Assembly: GCF_003751505.1 (NCBI RefSeq)
Contig: NZ_RJVB01000005.1
Location: 372,001-436,000, forward strand
Direction of reading: 5' to 3'
Origin: Erwinia sp. JUb26
GTDB taxonomy: Bacteria > Pseudomonadota > Gammaproteobacteria > Enterobacterales > Enterobacteriaceae
DNA: 64,000 nucleotides
Shown here: one piece after another, positions 11,711 to 20,057 of the stretch
How the letters are laid out: each line of letters begins with the position of its first letter
Numbering within the stretch: position 1 is the stretch's first letter
The notes under the pieces: model-generated
Databases searched by the model: none
Seen by the model: only the letters and a program-made list of their open reading frames with translations
Told to the model about the DNA's origin: nothing
Translations under genes and position numbers: made by a program

Positions 11711-13354
11711 ATGGATTCGCAACGCAATCTCTTTCTCATCGCTTTTCTGTTCGTGTCTTTTATGATCTGGCAAGCGTGGCAGACGGATAATAATCCTCAG
11801 CCATTGCAGACTCAGACCACACAGACCACGACAGCAGCGGGTGATGTCGCTAACCAGGGTGTTCCTGCCAGCGGCCAGGGTAAAACGATCACCGTTAAGA
11901 CCGATGTCCTGTCTTTAAACATTAATACTCGCGGTGGTGATATTGACCAGGCACAACTGCTGACCTATCCGGACTCACTGGGTTCTGATAAGCCTTTCCT
12001 GCTGCTGGAAAATACCCCGGCATTCCTGTATCAGGCGCAGAGCGGCCTGACCGGTCGTAACGGCCCGGACAACCCGGCAAACGGCGGTCGTCCTCTTTAT
12101 ACTGCTTCTCAGGATAGCTTCGAGCTGGCCGATGGTCAGAGCGAACTGCGTATCCCGCTGACCTTTACCGCTGAAAATGGCGCCGTTTACACCAAAACCT
12201 TCGTACTGAAGCGCGGTGAATACGCCATTGGCGTCGATTATCAGATCAACAACGCCACCCAGCAGCCGCTGGAAGTGTCGATGTTCGGTCAGCTGAAACA
12301 GACTATCGACCTGCCTAAGCATCGTGATACCGGCAGCAACAACTTTGCGTTGCACACCTTCCGTGGCGCGGCTTACTCCAGCAGTGAGACCAACTACGAG
12401 AAGTACAAATTCGATAAGATCAGCGATAACGAAAACCTGAGCACCACCACCACCAACGGTTGGGTGGCGATGCTGCAGCAGTACTTCGCTACCGCCTGGG
12501 TCCCACAGACCGCAGGCAGCAACACGCTGTACACCAGTAACCTGGGTAACGGCGTTGCGGCTATCGGTTATAAATCTGCACCGGTGACGGTTGCGCCAGG
12601 TTCTCAGCAGGAGCTGAAGGCGACCCTGTGGGTTGGCCCGGAAATCCAGGACAAAATGGCGGCGATTGCCCCACACCTGGACCTGACCGTCGACTACGGC
12701 TGGCTGTGGTTTATTTCTCAGCCGCTGTTTAAGCTGCTGAAATTCCTGCACAGCTTTATCGGTAACTGGGGCTTCTCAATTATCGTTATCACCTTTATCG
12801 TTCGTGGCATCATGTACCCGCTGACCAAAGCGCAGTACACCTCCATGGCGAAAATGCGCATGCTGCAGCCTAAGATTCAGGCGATGCGTGAGCGTTTAGG
12901 CGATGACAAACAGCGCATGAGTCAGGAAATGATGGCGCTGTATAAGTCTGAGAAAGTGAACCCGCTGGGCGGCTGTCTGCCTCTGGTTATCCAGATGCCA
13001 ATCTTCCTGGCGCTGTACTACATGCTGATGGGCTCCGTTGAACTGCGTCACGCGCCGTTCGCACTGTGGATCCACGATCTGGCCGCGCAGGACCCGTACT
13101 ACATCCTGCCGATCCTGATGGGTATCACGATGTTCTTCATCCAGAAGATGTCGCCGACCACCGTGACCGACCCGATGCAGCAGAAGATCATGACCTTTAT
13201 GCCGGTGATCTTCACCGTGTTCTTCCTGTGGTTCCCTTCAGGCCTGGTGCTGTACTACATCGTCAGTAACCTGGTGACCATTATCCAGCAGCAGCTGATT
13301 TATCGCGGCCTGGAAAAACGTGGCCTGCACAGCCGCGACAAGAAGAAAGCGTAA
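11711..13354 (+). CDS. yidC: Membrane protein insertase YidC
   Basis: A 547-residue inner membrane insertase that works alone or with SecYEG. The order is TM1 with [20 protein letters not shown], a large periplasmic beta-rich domain (about 60-345), and the conserved five-helix core from about residue 350 ([21 protein letters not shown] with the groove Arg, [35 protein letters not shown]). The basic tail ends in DKKKA. The length equals the E. coli protein (548) within one residue. Confidence 0.98.
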   Translation: MDSQRNLFLIAFLFVSFMIWQAWQTDNNPQPLQTQTTQTTTAAGDVANQGVPASGQGKTITVKTDVLSLNINTRGGDIDQAQLLTYPDSLGSDKPFLLLENTPAFLYQAQSGLTGRNGPDNPANGGRPLYTASQDSFELADGQSELRIPLTFTAENGAVYTKTFVLKRGEYAIGVDYQINNATQQPLEVSMFGQLKQTIDLPKHRDTGSNNFALHTFRGAAYSSSETNYEKYKFDKISDNENLSTTTTNGWVAMLQQYFATAWVPQTAGSNTLYTSNLGNGVAAIGYKSAPVTVAPGSQQELKATLWVGPEIQDKMAAIAPHLDLTVDYGWLWFISQPLFKLLKFLHSFIGNWGFSIIVITFIVRGIMYPLTKAQYTSMAKMRMLQPKIQAMRERLGDDKQRMSQEMMALYKSEKVNPLGGCLPLVIQMPIFLALYYMLMGSVELRHAPFALWIHDLAAQDPYYILPILMGITMFFIQKMSPTTVTDPMQQKIMTFMPVIFTVFFLWFPSGLVLYYIVSNLVTIIQQQLIYRGLEKRGLHSRDKKKA

Positions 13355-13362
13355 GGTTAAAA

Positions 13363-13395
13363 ACACGCGGCAGCCTTTTTACGGTTGCCGCGTGT
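13363..13395 (+). terminator. Hairpin after yidC
   Basis: Perfect 10-bp arms ACACGCGGCA (13363-13372) and TGCCGCGTGT (13386-13395) directly after the yidC stop. There is no T-tract behind it, so it may stabilise the yidC mRNA rather than terminate. Confidence 0.55.
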
Positions 13396-13420
13396 CAATA
13401 TCGTACACAGTGTTTACACT

Positions 13421-13450
13421 AAGGCGGTCATGCAGACCGCCTTATTTTTT
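13421..13450 (+). terminator. Rho-independent terminator just upstream of mnmE
   Basis: Arms AAGGCGGTC (13421-13429) and GACCGCCTT (13435-13443), a 5-nt loop, then A followed by seven T. It ends 22 bp before the mnmE start, so it either closes the yidC transcript or attenuates mnmE. Confidence 0.85.
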
Positions 13451-13471
13451 TGCATCAAAAGAGAGTTAACC

Positions 13472-14836
13472 ATGAGCCATAGCGATACGATTGTTGCCCA
13501 GGCGACGCCGCCAGGACGCGGCGGCGTAGGGATTCTGCGCGTTTCCGGTAGCAAAGCGGCGGAAGTGGCACAGCTGCTGCTGGGCAAGCTGCCTAAGCCG
13601 CGCTACGCCGACTACCTGCCGTTCCGCGACGCCGACGGCAGCACGCTCGATCAGGGTATTGCGCTGTGGTTCCCCGGCCCTAACTCCTTTACCGGCGAAG
13701 ATGTGCTGGAACTGCAGGGCCACGGCGGCCCGGTGATCCTCGACCTGCTGCTGAAACGCATCGTGGCGCTTCCCGGGCTGCGCATCGCCAACCCGGGCGA
13801 GTTTTCCGAGCGCGCCTTCCTCAACGACAAGCTGGACCTGGCCCAGGCGGAAGCGATTGCCGACCTGATCGACGCCAGCTCCGAACAGGCGGCACGCTCG
13901 GCCGTCAACTCGCTGCAGGGCGTATTCTCCACCCGCGTTAACAACCTTGTGGAAGCACTTACTCACCTGCGAATCTTTGTGGAAGCGGCCATCGACTTCC
14001 CGGATGAGGAGATCGACTTCCTCTCCGACGGCAAAATTGAAGCCCTGCTGCACAAGGTGATTGCCGATCTTGACGGCGTGCGTGCCGAAGCGCGCCAGGG
14101 CAGCCTGCTGCGCGAAGGGATGAAGGTGGTGATCGCCGGCCGCCCTAACGCCGGTAAATCCAGCCTGCTCAACGCGCTGGCCGGGCGCGATGCCGCAATC
14201 GTCACCGATATTGCCGGCACCACGCGTGACGTGCTGCGTGAACACATTCACATCGACGGCATGCCGTTGCATATCATTGATACCGCCGGGCTGCGTGAAG
14301 CCAGCGACGAAGTGGAGCGCATCGGCATTGAACGTGCGTGGAAAGAGATCGAACAGGCCGACCGCGTGCTGTTTATGGTCGACGGCACTACCACCGGTGC
14401 AACCGAGCCTGCGGAGATCTGGCCGGACTTTATTGCCCGCCTGCCGGAAGCGCTGCCGATCACCGTGGTGCGTAATAAAGCCGATATGACCGGTGAGACG
14501 CTGGGAATTACGGAAGTAAACGGTCACTCACTTATTCGCCTTTCCGCCCGCACCGGCGAAGGTGTGGACGTCCTGCGCGACCATCTCAAGGCCAGCATGG
14601 GCTTCTCGGGCAATATGGAAGGGGGGTTCCTGGCCCGTCGCCGTCACCTTCAGGCGCTGGAACTGGCGGCAGAGCATCTGCAGCAGGGCAAACATCAGCT
14701 GCTGGGCGCCTGGGCGGGTGAACTGCTGGCGGAAGAACTGCGCCTGGCGCAGCAAAGCCTGAGTGAGATCACCGGCGAATTCAGCTCCGATGACCTGCTG
14801 GGCCGGATATTCTCTAGTTTCTGTATTGGTAAGTGA
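13472..14836 (+). CDS. mnmE: tRNA uridine-5-carboxymethylaminomethyl modification GTPase MnmE
   Basis: A 454-residue GTPase that together with MnmG modifies U34 of certain tRNAs. The N-terminal tetrahydrofolate-binding domain starts [20 protein letters not shown]. The G domain (about 215-375) shows [26 protein letters not shown] and NKAD. The C-terminus FCIGK carries the essential Cys. The open frame extends upstream to 13385 through the terminator, but ATG 13472 with GAGAGTTAACC before it gives the E. coli length. E. coli has tnaCAB next; here hipBA follows on the opposite strand. Confidence 0.97.
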   Translation: MSHSDTIVAQATPPGRGGVGILRVSGSKAAEVAQLLLGKLPKPRYADYLPFRDADGSTLDQGIALWFPGPNSFTGEDVLELQGHGGPVILDLLLKRIVALPGLRIANPGEFSERAFLNDKLDLAQAEAIADLIDASSEQAARSAVNSLQGVFSTRVNNLVEALTHLRIFVEAAIDFPDEEIDFLSDGKIEALLHKVIADLDGVRAEARQGSLLREGMKVVIAGRPNAGKSSLLNALAGRDAAIVTDIAGTTRDVLREHIHIDGMPLHIIDTAGLREASDEVERIGIERAWKEIEQADRVLFMVDGTTTGATEPAEIWPDFIARLPEALPITVVRNKADMTGETLGITEVNGHSLIRLSARTGEGVDVLRDHLKASMGFSGNMEGGFLARRRHLQALELAAEHLQQGKHQLLGAWAGELLAEELRLAQQSLSEITGEFSSDDLLGRIFSSFCIGK

Positions 14837-14845
14837 TTAACTGTG

Positions 14846-14864
14846 AGGCACCGATAAGGTGCCT
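14846..14864. terminator. Small hairpin between mnmE and hipA
   Basis: Arms AGGCACC (14846-14852) and GGTGCCT (14858-14864) with a 5-nt loop, overlapping the hipA stop codon. It has no T-tract and is a weak candidate for a shared convergent terminator. Confidence 0.4.
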
Positions 14865-16182
14865 ACCTCCAGCCAGTCATTAATCTTCTTGCCCTGGACT
14901 GCATGCCTTGCAGAATTGAATCACTAATCAGTGCAGGAAATTCTGCTGGTAGCTGGTTTCTGACTTTCTCCACAACGTCATCCATCGACTGTGCAAATTC
15001 AGTCAGAATACTTTCCATCGATTCTTTGGCAAACCCAACGGTTTGAGCCGTATGGAAAAAGTGACGAGGGAAAATCTGCTCAATGGCATATTTCTTGCCC
15101 TTTGAGCCAGTCAGCCCCATGGCCAGTTTGGCATCCCTGTGGTCAATACCCCGGCCGCCAATCCCCGGGTACATTGAGAGAATGTCATAGTAAGGCGTGA
15201 GACGATATCGTCCCTCGGATTCAATAAAAACGGAAAAATTCTTTGCATGCCCATCCGTGGCGGCCAATAGCCAAAACAACACCTGAGCCTTCATAAAGCT
15301 ATAGCGGTCCCTTTCTGGCTCAACCGCCCCTAACAGAAACGACATTATGGCGGAAATCCCTGGTCCACCATGATTTTCATATTTCAGCGCGGGAGGGACA
15401 CTCAACACCTGGCAAAAATCCTCCTGCGGCAGTCGCATAATCCAGCGACCGTCCGAGGCATATTTACGATCGAACCGCTCTACCGCCAGCGCTTTTATCT
15501 TTCCGGCTCTGAGCATAAAACATTGCGGTACCGGCAGCCCGAACTCCCGGGCAATAATCATACATATATATTCATTCTCAACGCTGTCAGACATATCAAT
15601 CGAGTAGGAGTGACTCTCGATCTTACCAATCGGTAACTTGAGGATATGCGTCGTTGGCGTGGCATTGATGGGCAGGCACCAGCCACCATCTTTAAAGAGC
15701 AGTGCCGTTTTTTCCTGGGCACCGGCAATTGAGATACGAAAATCATCTTCTGAGTCAATCATCCCCAGTGGAGCATCCGACTGGTATCCCGTTAATATGC
15801 TTTCAAATTGCTGCTCGGACAGGGACTTATATTCGATCTGTTTTATATCGCTGACGGATTTTCCCTGGGGTACCAGTTGCAACGCACCAACGCTGTCCTG
15901 GCCCACTTTGGCCAGCAGATCAAACGGCTGGGTAGAATCTGCCTGATGCCGGGTAACAATTCGTCTTCTGATATCCGGGTTATCAGGCAACAGATTGTCG
16001 AAGAAATTATAAACTTCATCACCTTGATAGGGCTGATGGCGCAGCGGCATAGAGAGTGAGACAGGACGACTGCCCGGCAGCTCAATCCAGTTCGCATCAT
16101 AGGTAAAATGATGTGCTCCACTCCCCGTTTTTGTTAATACCCCTACATGATAGCCATTCATATAAACATCAAGCGCTGCCAT
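14863..16182 (-). CDS. hipA: HipA-type serine/threonine kinase toxin
   Basis: A 439-residue homologue of E. coli HipA (440), the kinase that phosphorylates glutamyl-tRNA synthetase and causes growth arrest and persistence. The N-terminal subdomain has NFFDNLLPDNPDIRRRIV. The P-loop-like RISIAGAQEKTALL keeps the Ser that is autophosphorylated in E. coli (Ser150). AVERFDR, ATDGHAKNFS with the catalytic Asp, and YDILS with the Mg2+-binding Asp are all intact, so the toxin looks active. ATG 16182 is chosen because AGAGGA lies 6 bases upstream; its A overlaps the last base of the hipB stop. Two further in-frame ATGs lie upstream. Confidence 0.93.
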   Translation of the reverse strand: MAALDVYMNGYHVGVLTKTGSGAHHFTYDANWIELPGSRPVSLSMPLRHQPYQGDEVYNFFDNLLPDNPDIRRRIVTRHQADSTQPFDLLAKVGQDSVGALQLVPQGKSVSDIKQIEYKSLSEQQFESILTGYQSDAPLGMIDSEDDFRISIAGAQEKTALLFKDGGWCLPINATPTTHILKLPIGKIESHSYSIDMSDSVENEYICMIIAREFGLPVPQCFMLRAGKIKALAVERFDRKYASDGRWIMRLPQEDFCQVLSVPPALKYENHGGPGISAIMSFLLGAVEPERDRYSFMKAQVLFWLLAATDGHAKNFSVFIESEGRYRLTPYYDILSMYPGIGGRGIDHRDAKLAMGLTGSKGKKYAIEQIFPRHFFHTAQTVGFAKESMESILTEFAQSMDDVVEKVRNQLPAEFPALISDSILQGMQSRARRLMTGWR

Positions 16183-16451
16183 TACCATTCCTCTTTCCAT
16201 GAAGATGCTGCCCCGGAAGCCTCATTGCTGTCGGCATCGCTTTTCCTGGGCGTGACGGTCAACTCTAAATTCAATGCCGAAAGGATCTTAAAGAAGGTTT
16301 CCAGCTTGGTGGAATCAGGATGTTGTTCGAAGCTGGATACGGTATCCTGGCGAATACCCACCTTATTGGCCACTTTGCCCTGTGAAAGCTTCTGCGTGAT
16401 ACGGACATCTTTCAGATAACTACTCAGCTGTTTGCTGTTAGTAACCTTCAT
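16182..16451 (-). CDS. hipB: HipB-type antitoxin and repressor
   Basis: An 89-residue helix-turn-helix protein of the Xre/Cro family (LRQ-like core LSQGKVANKVGIRQDTVSSFEQ at about 23-44). The segment TTFFKILSALNLELTV-like (LETFFKILSALNLELTV) and the C-terminal Trp match E. coli HipB (88 residues), where the tail Trp contacts HipA. It should neutralise HipA and, with it, repress the operon. It ends at the first base of the hipA start region, the usual antitoxin-first order. The ribosome-binding site AAGGTG lies next to or within the inner operator arm. Confidence 0.92.
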   Translation of the reverse strand: MKVTNSKQLSSYLKDVRITQKLSQGKVANKVGIRQDTVSSFEQHPDSTKLETFFKILSALNLELTVTPRKSDADSNEASGAASSWKEEW

Positions 16452-16459
16452 TTTGGCAC

Positions 16460-16481
16460 CTTACCGGTTGTGGGCGGTAAG
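16460..16481. promoter_or_regulatory. Probable HipB operator, CTTACCG-N8-CGGTAAG
   Basis: A perfect 7-bp inverted repeat with an 8-bp spacer, 9 bp upstream of the hipB start codon. E. coli HipB operators are TATCC-N8-GGATA, with the same N8 spacing. The distal end of the repeat overlaps the hipB ribosome-binding region. Confidence 0.75.
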
Positions 16482-16485
16482 ATGA

Positions 16486-16513
16486 ATATTACACGCTTTA
16501 GCCGGTGAAACAA
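16486..16513 (-). promoter_or_regulatory. Probable hipBA promoter
   Basis: On the minus strand TTGTTT (16508-16513), a 16-bp spacer and TAATAT (16486-16491). It is embedded between the near operator and the ACACGCTWTAGCCG repeats, as expected for an autorepressed promoter. Confidence 0.6.
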
Positions 16514-16562
16514 TATTTACACGCTATAGCCGTTAGCATGATTATTACCGGCTATAGCGTGT
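16491..16562. repeat. Three copies of a 14-bp operator-like repeat upstream of hipB
   Basis: ACACGCTTTAGCCG at 16491-16504 and ACACGCTATAGCCG at 16519-16532 are direct copies. CGGCTATAGCGTGT at 16549-16562 is a perfect inverted copy of the second, 16 bp away. The half-site TTACCGG of the near operator recurs at 16545-16551. The array overlaps the proposed promoter. Confidence 0.8.
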
Positions 16563-16590
16563 AGACCTGCACATAAGTGAGCATTTACTG

Positions 16591-16623
16591 ACCTGCATTA
16601 ACGGCCTGTTAATGCAGGTTTTT
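16591..16623 (+). terminator. Strong plus-strand terminator with no plus-strand gene before it
   Basis: Perfect 12-bp arms ACCTGCATTAAC (16591-16602) and GTTAATGCAGGT (16608-16619), a 5-nt loop and TTTTT behind it on the plus strand. The nearest upstream plus-strand gene is mnmE, beyond hipBA. It may also serve the minus-strand gene ending at 16632, although it has no T-tract in that direction. Confidence 0.75.
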
Positions 16624-16631
16624 ATCAAAGA

Positions 16632-17960
16632 TTAATTCTCAGTCTGGCAGTTACGCGGCGTAATATTATTTTCCTTCGCGTAGGCGCTGGCGGATTTTTC
16701 AATGATCGGGCGCAACAATGCCCAGTCCGGTGAAATCCAGTCGCTGATCACTTTCCACTGGCTGCCGTCCCACTGCTGGAAGGTCACGCGGCCCTGGCCT
16801 TCGTGGTCTTCGCAGGTCACGTTAATCGAGTGGAACAGGCCTTTGGCGCCCAGCGCTTCGACGCGGGCGGCGTCAAGCTGCAGATGCTCGAAGCCCCAGC
16901 GGATTTCGTCGCCGGTCAGCGTGCGGTGGCCAAACTTCTGCTGCGCGATGCGAATCGCCTCAACGTTCAGAATGCCGTTAACAATGCCGAGGTTATGATA
17001 GACGCTGCCGATGCGTTTCCGATCCTGCAGATTACCCTTACCGGCACCGTAGACCTTATCAATAATCTCTTTCACTACCGGGTAAACCGAGCCGGAAGCC
17101 TGGGTGGTCAGCGCAATATAGCCTTTCGCCGCGTTACCCGCCGGGATCACGTCCTCTTCGGAGTTAGACCAGACGTTACCGATAATATGATCCGCCGGGT
17201 AACCGACCTTCTGCGCGGTTTTCAGCGCCACCGGGTTCATCACGCCAAAGCCGCGCAGCACCACGTAATCCGGTTTTGCCCGGCGAATGGTCAGCCACTG
17301 CGACTGCTGTTCGTTGCCCGGATGCGGCACTTCAATCTGCTGCACTTCAAAGCCGTATTTTTTCGCCAGCAGCTCAAAGATCGGGATGGTTTCCTTGCCG
17401 TACGGCGAACCGTGGTACAGCACGACAATTTTTTTCCCCTGCAGCTTGTCCAGACCGCCCAGACGGGTACCGATAAATTTGATGATCCCCGACGTTTCGC
17501 TGTACGGGTTAAGCAGCAGCGGGAAGACATACGGGAAGACGCGGCCGTCGGTCGAATCGGTACGGCCATGATCGATAGTGATTAGCGGCGTTTTATCGCG
17601 GGTGACGTCATCGATCATCGCATAGGCAATCCCCACGGAAAGCGGGTTCCACGCGGCAACGCCGGGCTTACTTTTCTGGCGTTTGTAACACTCCACGCCG
17701 CGCTCCACTTCATACTGGGTTTCACACTCATCCCAGGTGAGCTTGACGCCGTTGACTCCGCCGTCACGCTGATTAATCAGCTGTAAGTAGTCAATAAACC
17801 CGCCGAAGAAGCCGCTGCCGGCGGCGGCATAGGGGCCGACGCGATAGCTCTGTAGCGGGAAATACTGTTCATCCGCCCTGGCGCTGAGCGAGAGCTGCGC
17901 CAGCAGCAGCGTAACCCCGACGAGAAGCCGGGTAAGCGTTATCACCTTCATTTTTACCAT
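16632..17960 (-). CDS. Periplasmic substrate-binding protein of a branched-chain-type ABC transporter
   Basis: About 442 residues. A Sec signal peptide (basic start, hydrophobic TRLLVGVTLLLAQLSLSARA) precedes a mature part that begins DEQYFPLQSYRVGPYAA. The fold is that of Leu/urea/amide-binding proteins (Peripla_BP_6): SGFFGGFIDYLQLINQ, NQRDGGVNGVKL, GKKIVVLYHGSPYGKE. It is the last gene of an operon with two ATPases, two permeases and an SfnB-like oxidoreductase. ATG 17960 is preferred (AGGG 7 bases upstream); an ATG at 17966 sits too close to that site. The ligand is unknown, and a sulfur compound or aromatic acid would fit the neighbour. Paired cysteines in the mature part may form disulfides. 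Confidence 0.82.
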   Translation of the reverse strand: MVKMKVITLTRLLVGVTLLLAQLSLSARADEQYFPLQSYRVGPYAAAGSGFFGGFIDYLQLINQRDGGVNGVKLTWDECETQYEVERGVECYKRQKSKPGVAAWNPLSVGIAYAMIDDVTRDKTPLITIDHGRTDSTDGRVFPYVFPLLLNPYSETSGIIKFIGTRLGGLDKLQGKKIVVLYHGSPYGKETIPIFELLAKKYGFEVQQIEVPHPGNEQQSQWLTIRRAKPDYVVLRGFGVMNPVALKTAQKVGYPADHIIGNVWSNSEEDVIPAGNAAKGYIALTTQASGSVYPVVKEIIDKVYGAGKGNLQDRKRIGSVYHNLGIVNGILNVEAIRIAQQKFGHRTLTGDEIRWGFEHLQLDAARVEALGAKGLFHSINVTCEDHEGQGRVTFQQWDGSQWKVISDWISPDWALLRPIIEKSASAYAKENNITPRNCQTEN

Positions 17961-18005
17961 TTTCATGCCCTGTTATTAGTAGAATTATTTTGCCCGGCGA
18001 AGCCG

Positions 18006-19283
18006 TCAGCTCCAGGCGTGCAGCGGGGGATTGACCCCGTTCAGCGCGTAGTTGCCGAGGATGGCGTACTTCCAGCGCACCGGATCGTGCAGCGTATGGG
18101 TACGGGCGTTGCGCCAGTGGCGATCGAGATTGTGCTCGGCGAGGGTGGAACGGGTGCCCGCCAGTTCGAACAGGCGGTTGGTCGCCTCAATGGCGATTTC
18201 CGTGCTCAGCACCTTGGCTTCCGCCACGGCAATTTGCGCTTTTGCCACGTTCTCCGCCGTCGGTTCTGCCACCGCGCGATCGATCCACAGGCCCGCTTTT
18301 TCCTGCAGCGCTTCAGCAGCATGCAGCCGCAGCGTCAGATCGCCCACGCGCTGAATGGTATAAGGATCGTCGGACGCGCGGTCCAGCCCGCTGTCCACCC
18401 AGGGACGCGATTTCTCACGTACGAAGCGGATGGTTTCGTTGATGGCCGCTTCGGCGATGCCGGAATCAATCGCCACCTGCACAATCTGGAAAATCGCGCC
18501 GTCGGCGCTGGGGGCTTCATAGCCCTTATAGCCGGGAACCAGATGGGTTTTCGGCACCCGCACGTTATCCAGCAGCACGGTGCCGCTGGCGGTGGTGCGC
18601 TGGCCGAAGGCAGACCAGTCGTCGATCACCGTCAGTCCCGGCGCGTCGCGGTCGGCAATCGCGTACCATGCCCGCCCCTGGTCATCCAGCGCCACGATCG
18701 GCACCAGATGCGCCAGCAGCGCGCCGCTGGAATAGAATTTTTTGCCGCTGACCAGAACATGATCGCCGTCGTCGACAAAACGGGTTTCGAAATCCGCCGC
18801 GCGCCTGCTGCCGAACTCGGAAAAGGCATTGCCGAAGCGCACGCCGCTGAGTACCTGAGCAAACAGCGCACGTTGTTGTGCTTCATCGCTGACCGTGCGG
18901 ATTGCCGCCACCACGCCCAGATGGTTCTGGGAGATCTGCGAAATGGACGGATCGGCGGCGGCAACGATCTGCACCACCTTCGCCAGAGTGGCATAAGACA
19001 CTTCCGGGCCACCAAAGCGTTTCGGCACGTTGATTGACCACAGCCCGCTTTGTGAGAACGCGTCCAGCTCGGTAATCGGCAGGATGCGATCGCGATCGCG
19101 CTCGGCGGCGGTGAGAACGAACTGCGCGGCCAGTTCGGTGGCCACGCGGATAGCCTCTTCATCGCTCTGGATAACATGCGCGGGCTGCGCCGGGCGTGGA
19201 TAGCCGGGCACGCCGCGCGGAGCGGTGCTGGTGGAATGTGGCTGAGGTGCGGTGACTGCATCGTCGGTATGAAGCGTACTCAT
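18006..19283 (-). CDS. sfnB: SfnB-family sulfur-acquisition oxidoreductase (acyl-CoA dehydrogenase fold)
   Basis: A 425-residue flavin-dependent enzyme of the acyl-CoA dehydrogenase superfamily, closest in character to the SfnB/DszC group, which works on organosulfur compounds such as sulfones. The N-terminal helical domain contains GLWSINVPKRFGGPEVSY. The flavin-binding middle part has ISQNHLGVVAAI and VLVSGKKFYSSGALLAH, and the C-terminal helical domain has RLFELAGTRSTLAEHNLDRHWRNARTHTLHDP. AGGAGA lies 8 bases upstream of the ATG. The substrate is unknown. Its place between the ATPase and binding protein of a transporter suggests uptake and oxidation of the same compound. Confidence 0.82.
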   Translation of the reverse strand: MSTLHTDDAVTAPQPHSTSTAPRGVPGYPRPAQPAHVIQSDEEAIRVATELAAQFVLTAAERDRDRILPITELDAFSQSGLWSINVPKRFGGPEVSYATLAKVVQIVAAADPSISQISQNHLGVVAAIRTVSDEAQQRALFAQVLSGVRFGNAFSEFGSRRAADFETRFVDDGDHVLVSGKKFYSSGALLAHLVPIVALDDQGRAWYAIADRDAPGLTVIDDWSAFGQRTTASGTVLLDNVRVPKTHLVPGYKGYEAPSADGAIFQIVQVAIDSGIAEAAINETIRFVREKSRPWVDSGLDRASDDPYTIQRVGDLTLRLHAAEALQEKAGLWIDRAVAEPTAENVAKAQIAVAEAKVLSTEIAIEATNRLFELAGTRSTLAEHNLDRHWRNARTHTLHDPVRWKYAILGNYALNGVNPPLHAWS

Positions 19284-19304
19284 CGGTATTCTCCTGTGTA
19301 AAAG

Positions 19305-20057
19305 TTATGCTGCAAAGCCCAGATAAATTCTCTGTACGTCTTCCTGCTGGCTCAGCGCCTGCGCACTGCCGGAAAGCGCCACGCTGCCGGTATCCAGCAC
19401 GTAAGCGCGATGGGCGTGGCGTAGTGCCACCGTGGAATTCTGTTCTGCTACCAGAATCGATAGCTTTTTCTGCTGGTTAAGACGGGTCAGCACCGCAAAA
19501 ATCTCTTCAACAATCAGCGGGGCCAGGCCCATTGAGGGTTCGTCCAGCAGCAGCAGCTGGGGTTTCGCCATCAGCGCGCGGCCGATGGCCGCCATCTGCT
19601 GTTCGCCGCCGGAGGCCAGCCCGGCGGCCAGCTGTCGTTTGTCCTTCAGCCGCGGGAAAATCTGATAGATCTCCTCCAGCCCCTGACGTATCTCCGCCCG
19701 GGAGGCCGAACGCGCCAGCGCACCGGCTATCAGGTTTTCCTCCAGGGTCAGCGACACAAAGCAGTGCCGTCCCTCCAGCACCGGGACAATGCCGCGCTTC
19801 ACCAGACGGTGCGGGGCTTCGGCGGTAATATCCGTGCCGCGCCACAGCACGCGGCCCGCGCTGACCTCACCGCGACGGGCGGGCAGCAGGTGTGAGATCG
19901 CCTGCAGGGTGGTGGATTTCCCCGCGCCGTTGCGCCCAAGCAGCGCCACAATTTCGCCTTCGCCCACGGTGAGCGAAATATCCTCCAGCGCGACGATATG
20001 GCGCTGATAGCGGGCGCTGAGATGCGATACCTCAAGCAGCGCGTTACGGTCAGTCAT
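19305..20057 (-). CDS. LivF-type ABC transporter ATPase
   Basis: A 250-residue cytoplasmic ATPase of the branched-chain amino acid/urea ABC class. Walker A is GRNGAGKSTTLQA (about residues 39-51), the signature appears as ASGGEQQMAAIGRALM, Walker B is LLLLDEPSMGLAP and the H-loop region follows at ILVAEQN. The open frame continues upstream to 20213, but ATG 20057 has GGAG 6 bases before it and overlaps the permease stop by 4 bp. It pairs with the LivG-type ATPase encoded at the start of the operon. Confidence 0.9.
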   Translation of the reverse strand: MTDRNALLEVSHLSARYQRHIVALEDISLTVGEGEIVALLGRNGAGKSTTLQAISHLLPARRGEVSAGRVLWRGTDITAEAPHRLVKRGIVPVLEGRHCFVSLTLEENLIAGALARSASRAEIRQGLEEIYQIFPRLKDKRQLAAGLASGGEQQMAAIGRALMAKPQLLLLDEPSMGLAPLIVEEIFAVLTRLNQQKKLSILVAEQNSTVALRHAHRAYVLDTGSVALSGSAQALSQQEDVQRIYLGFAA

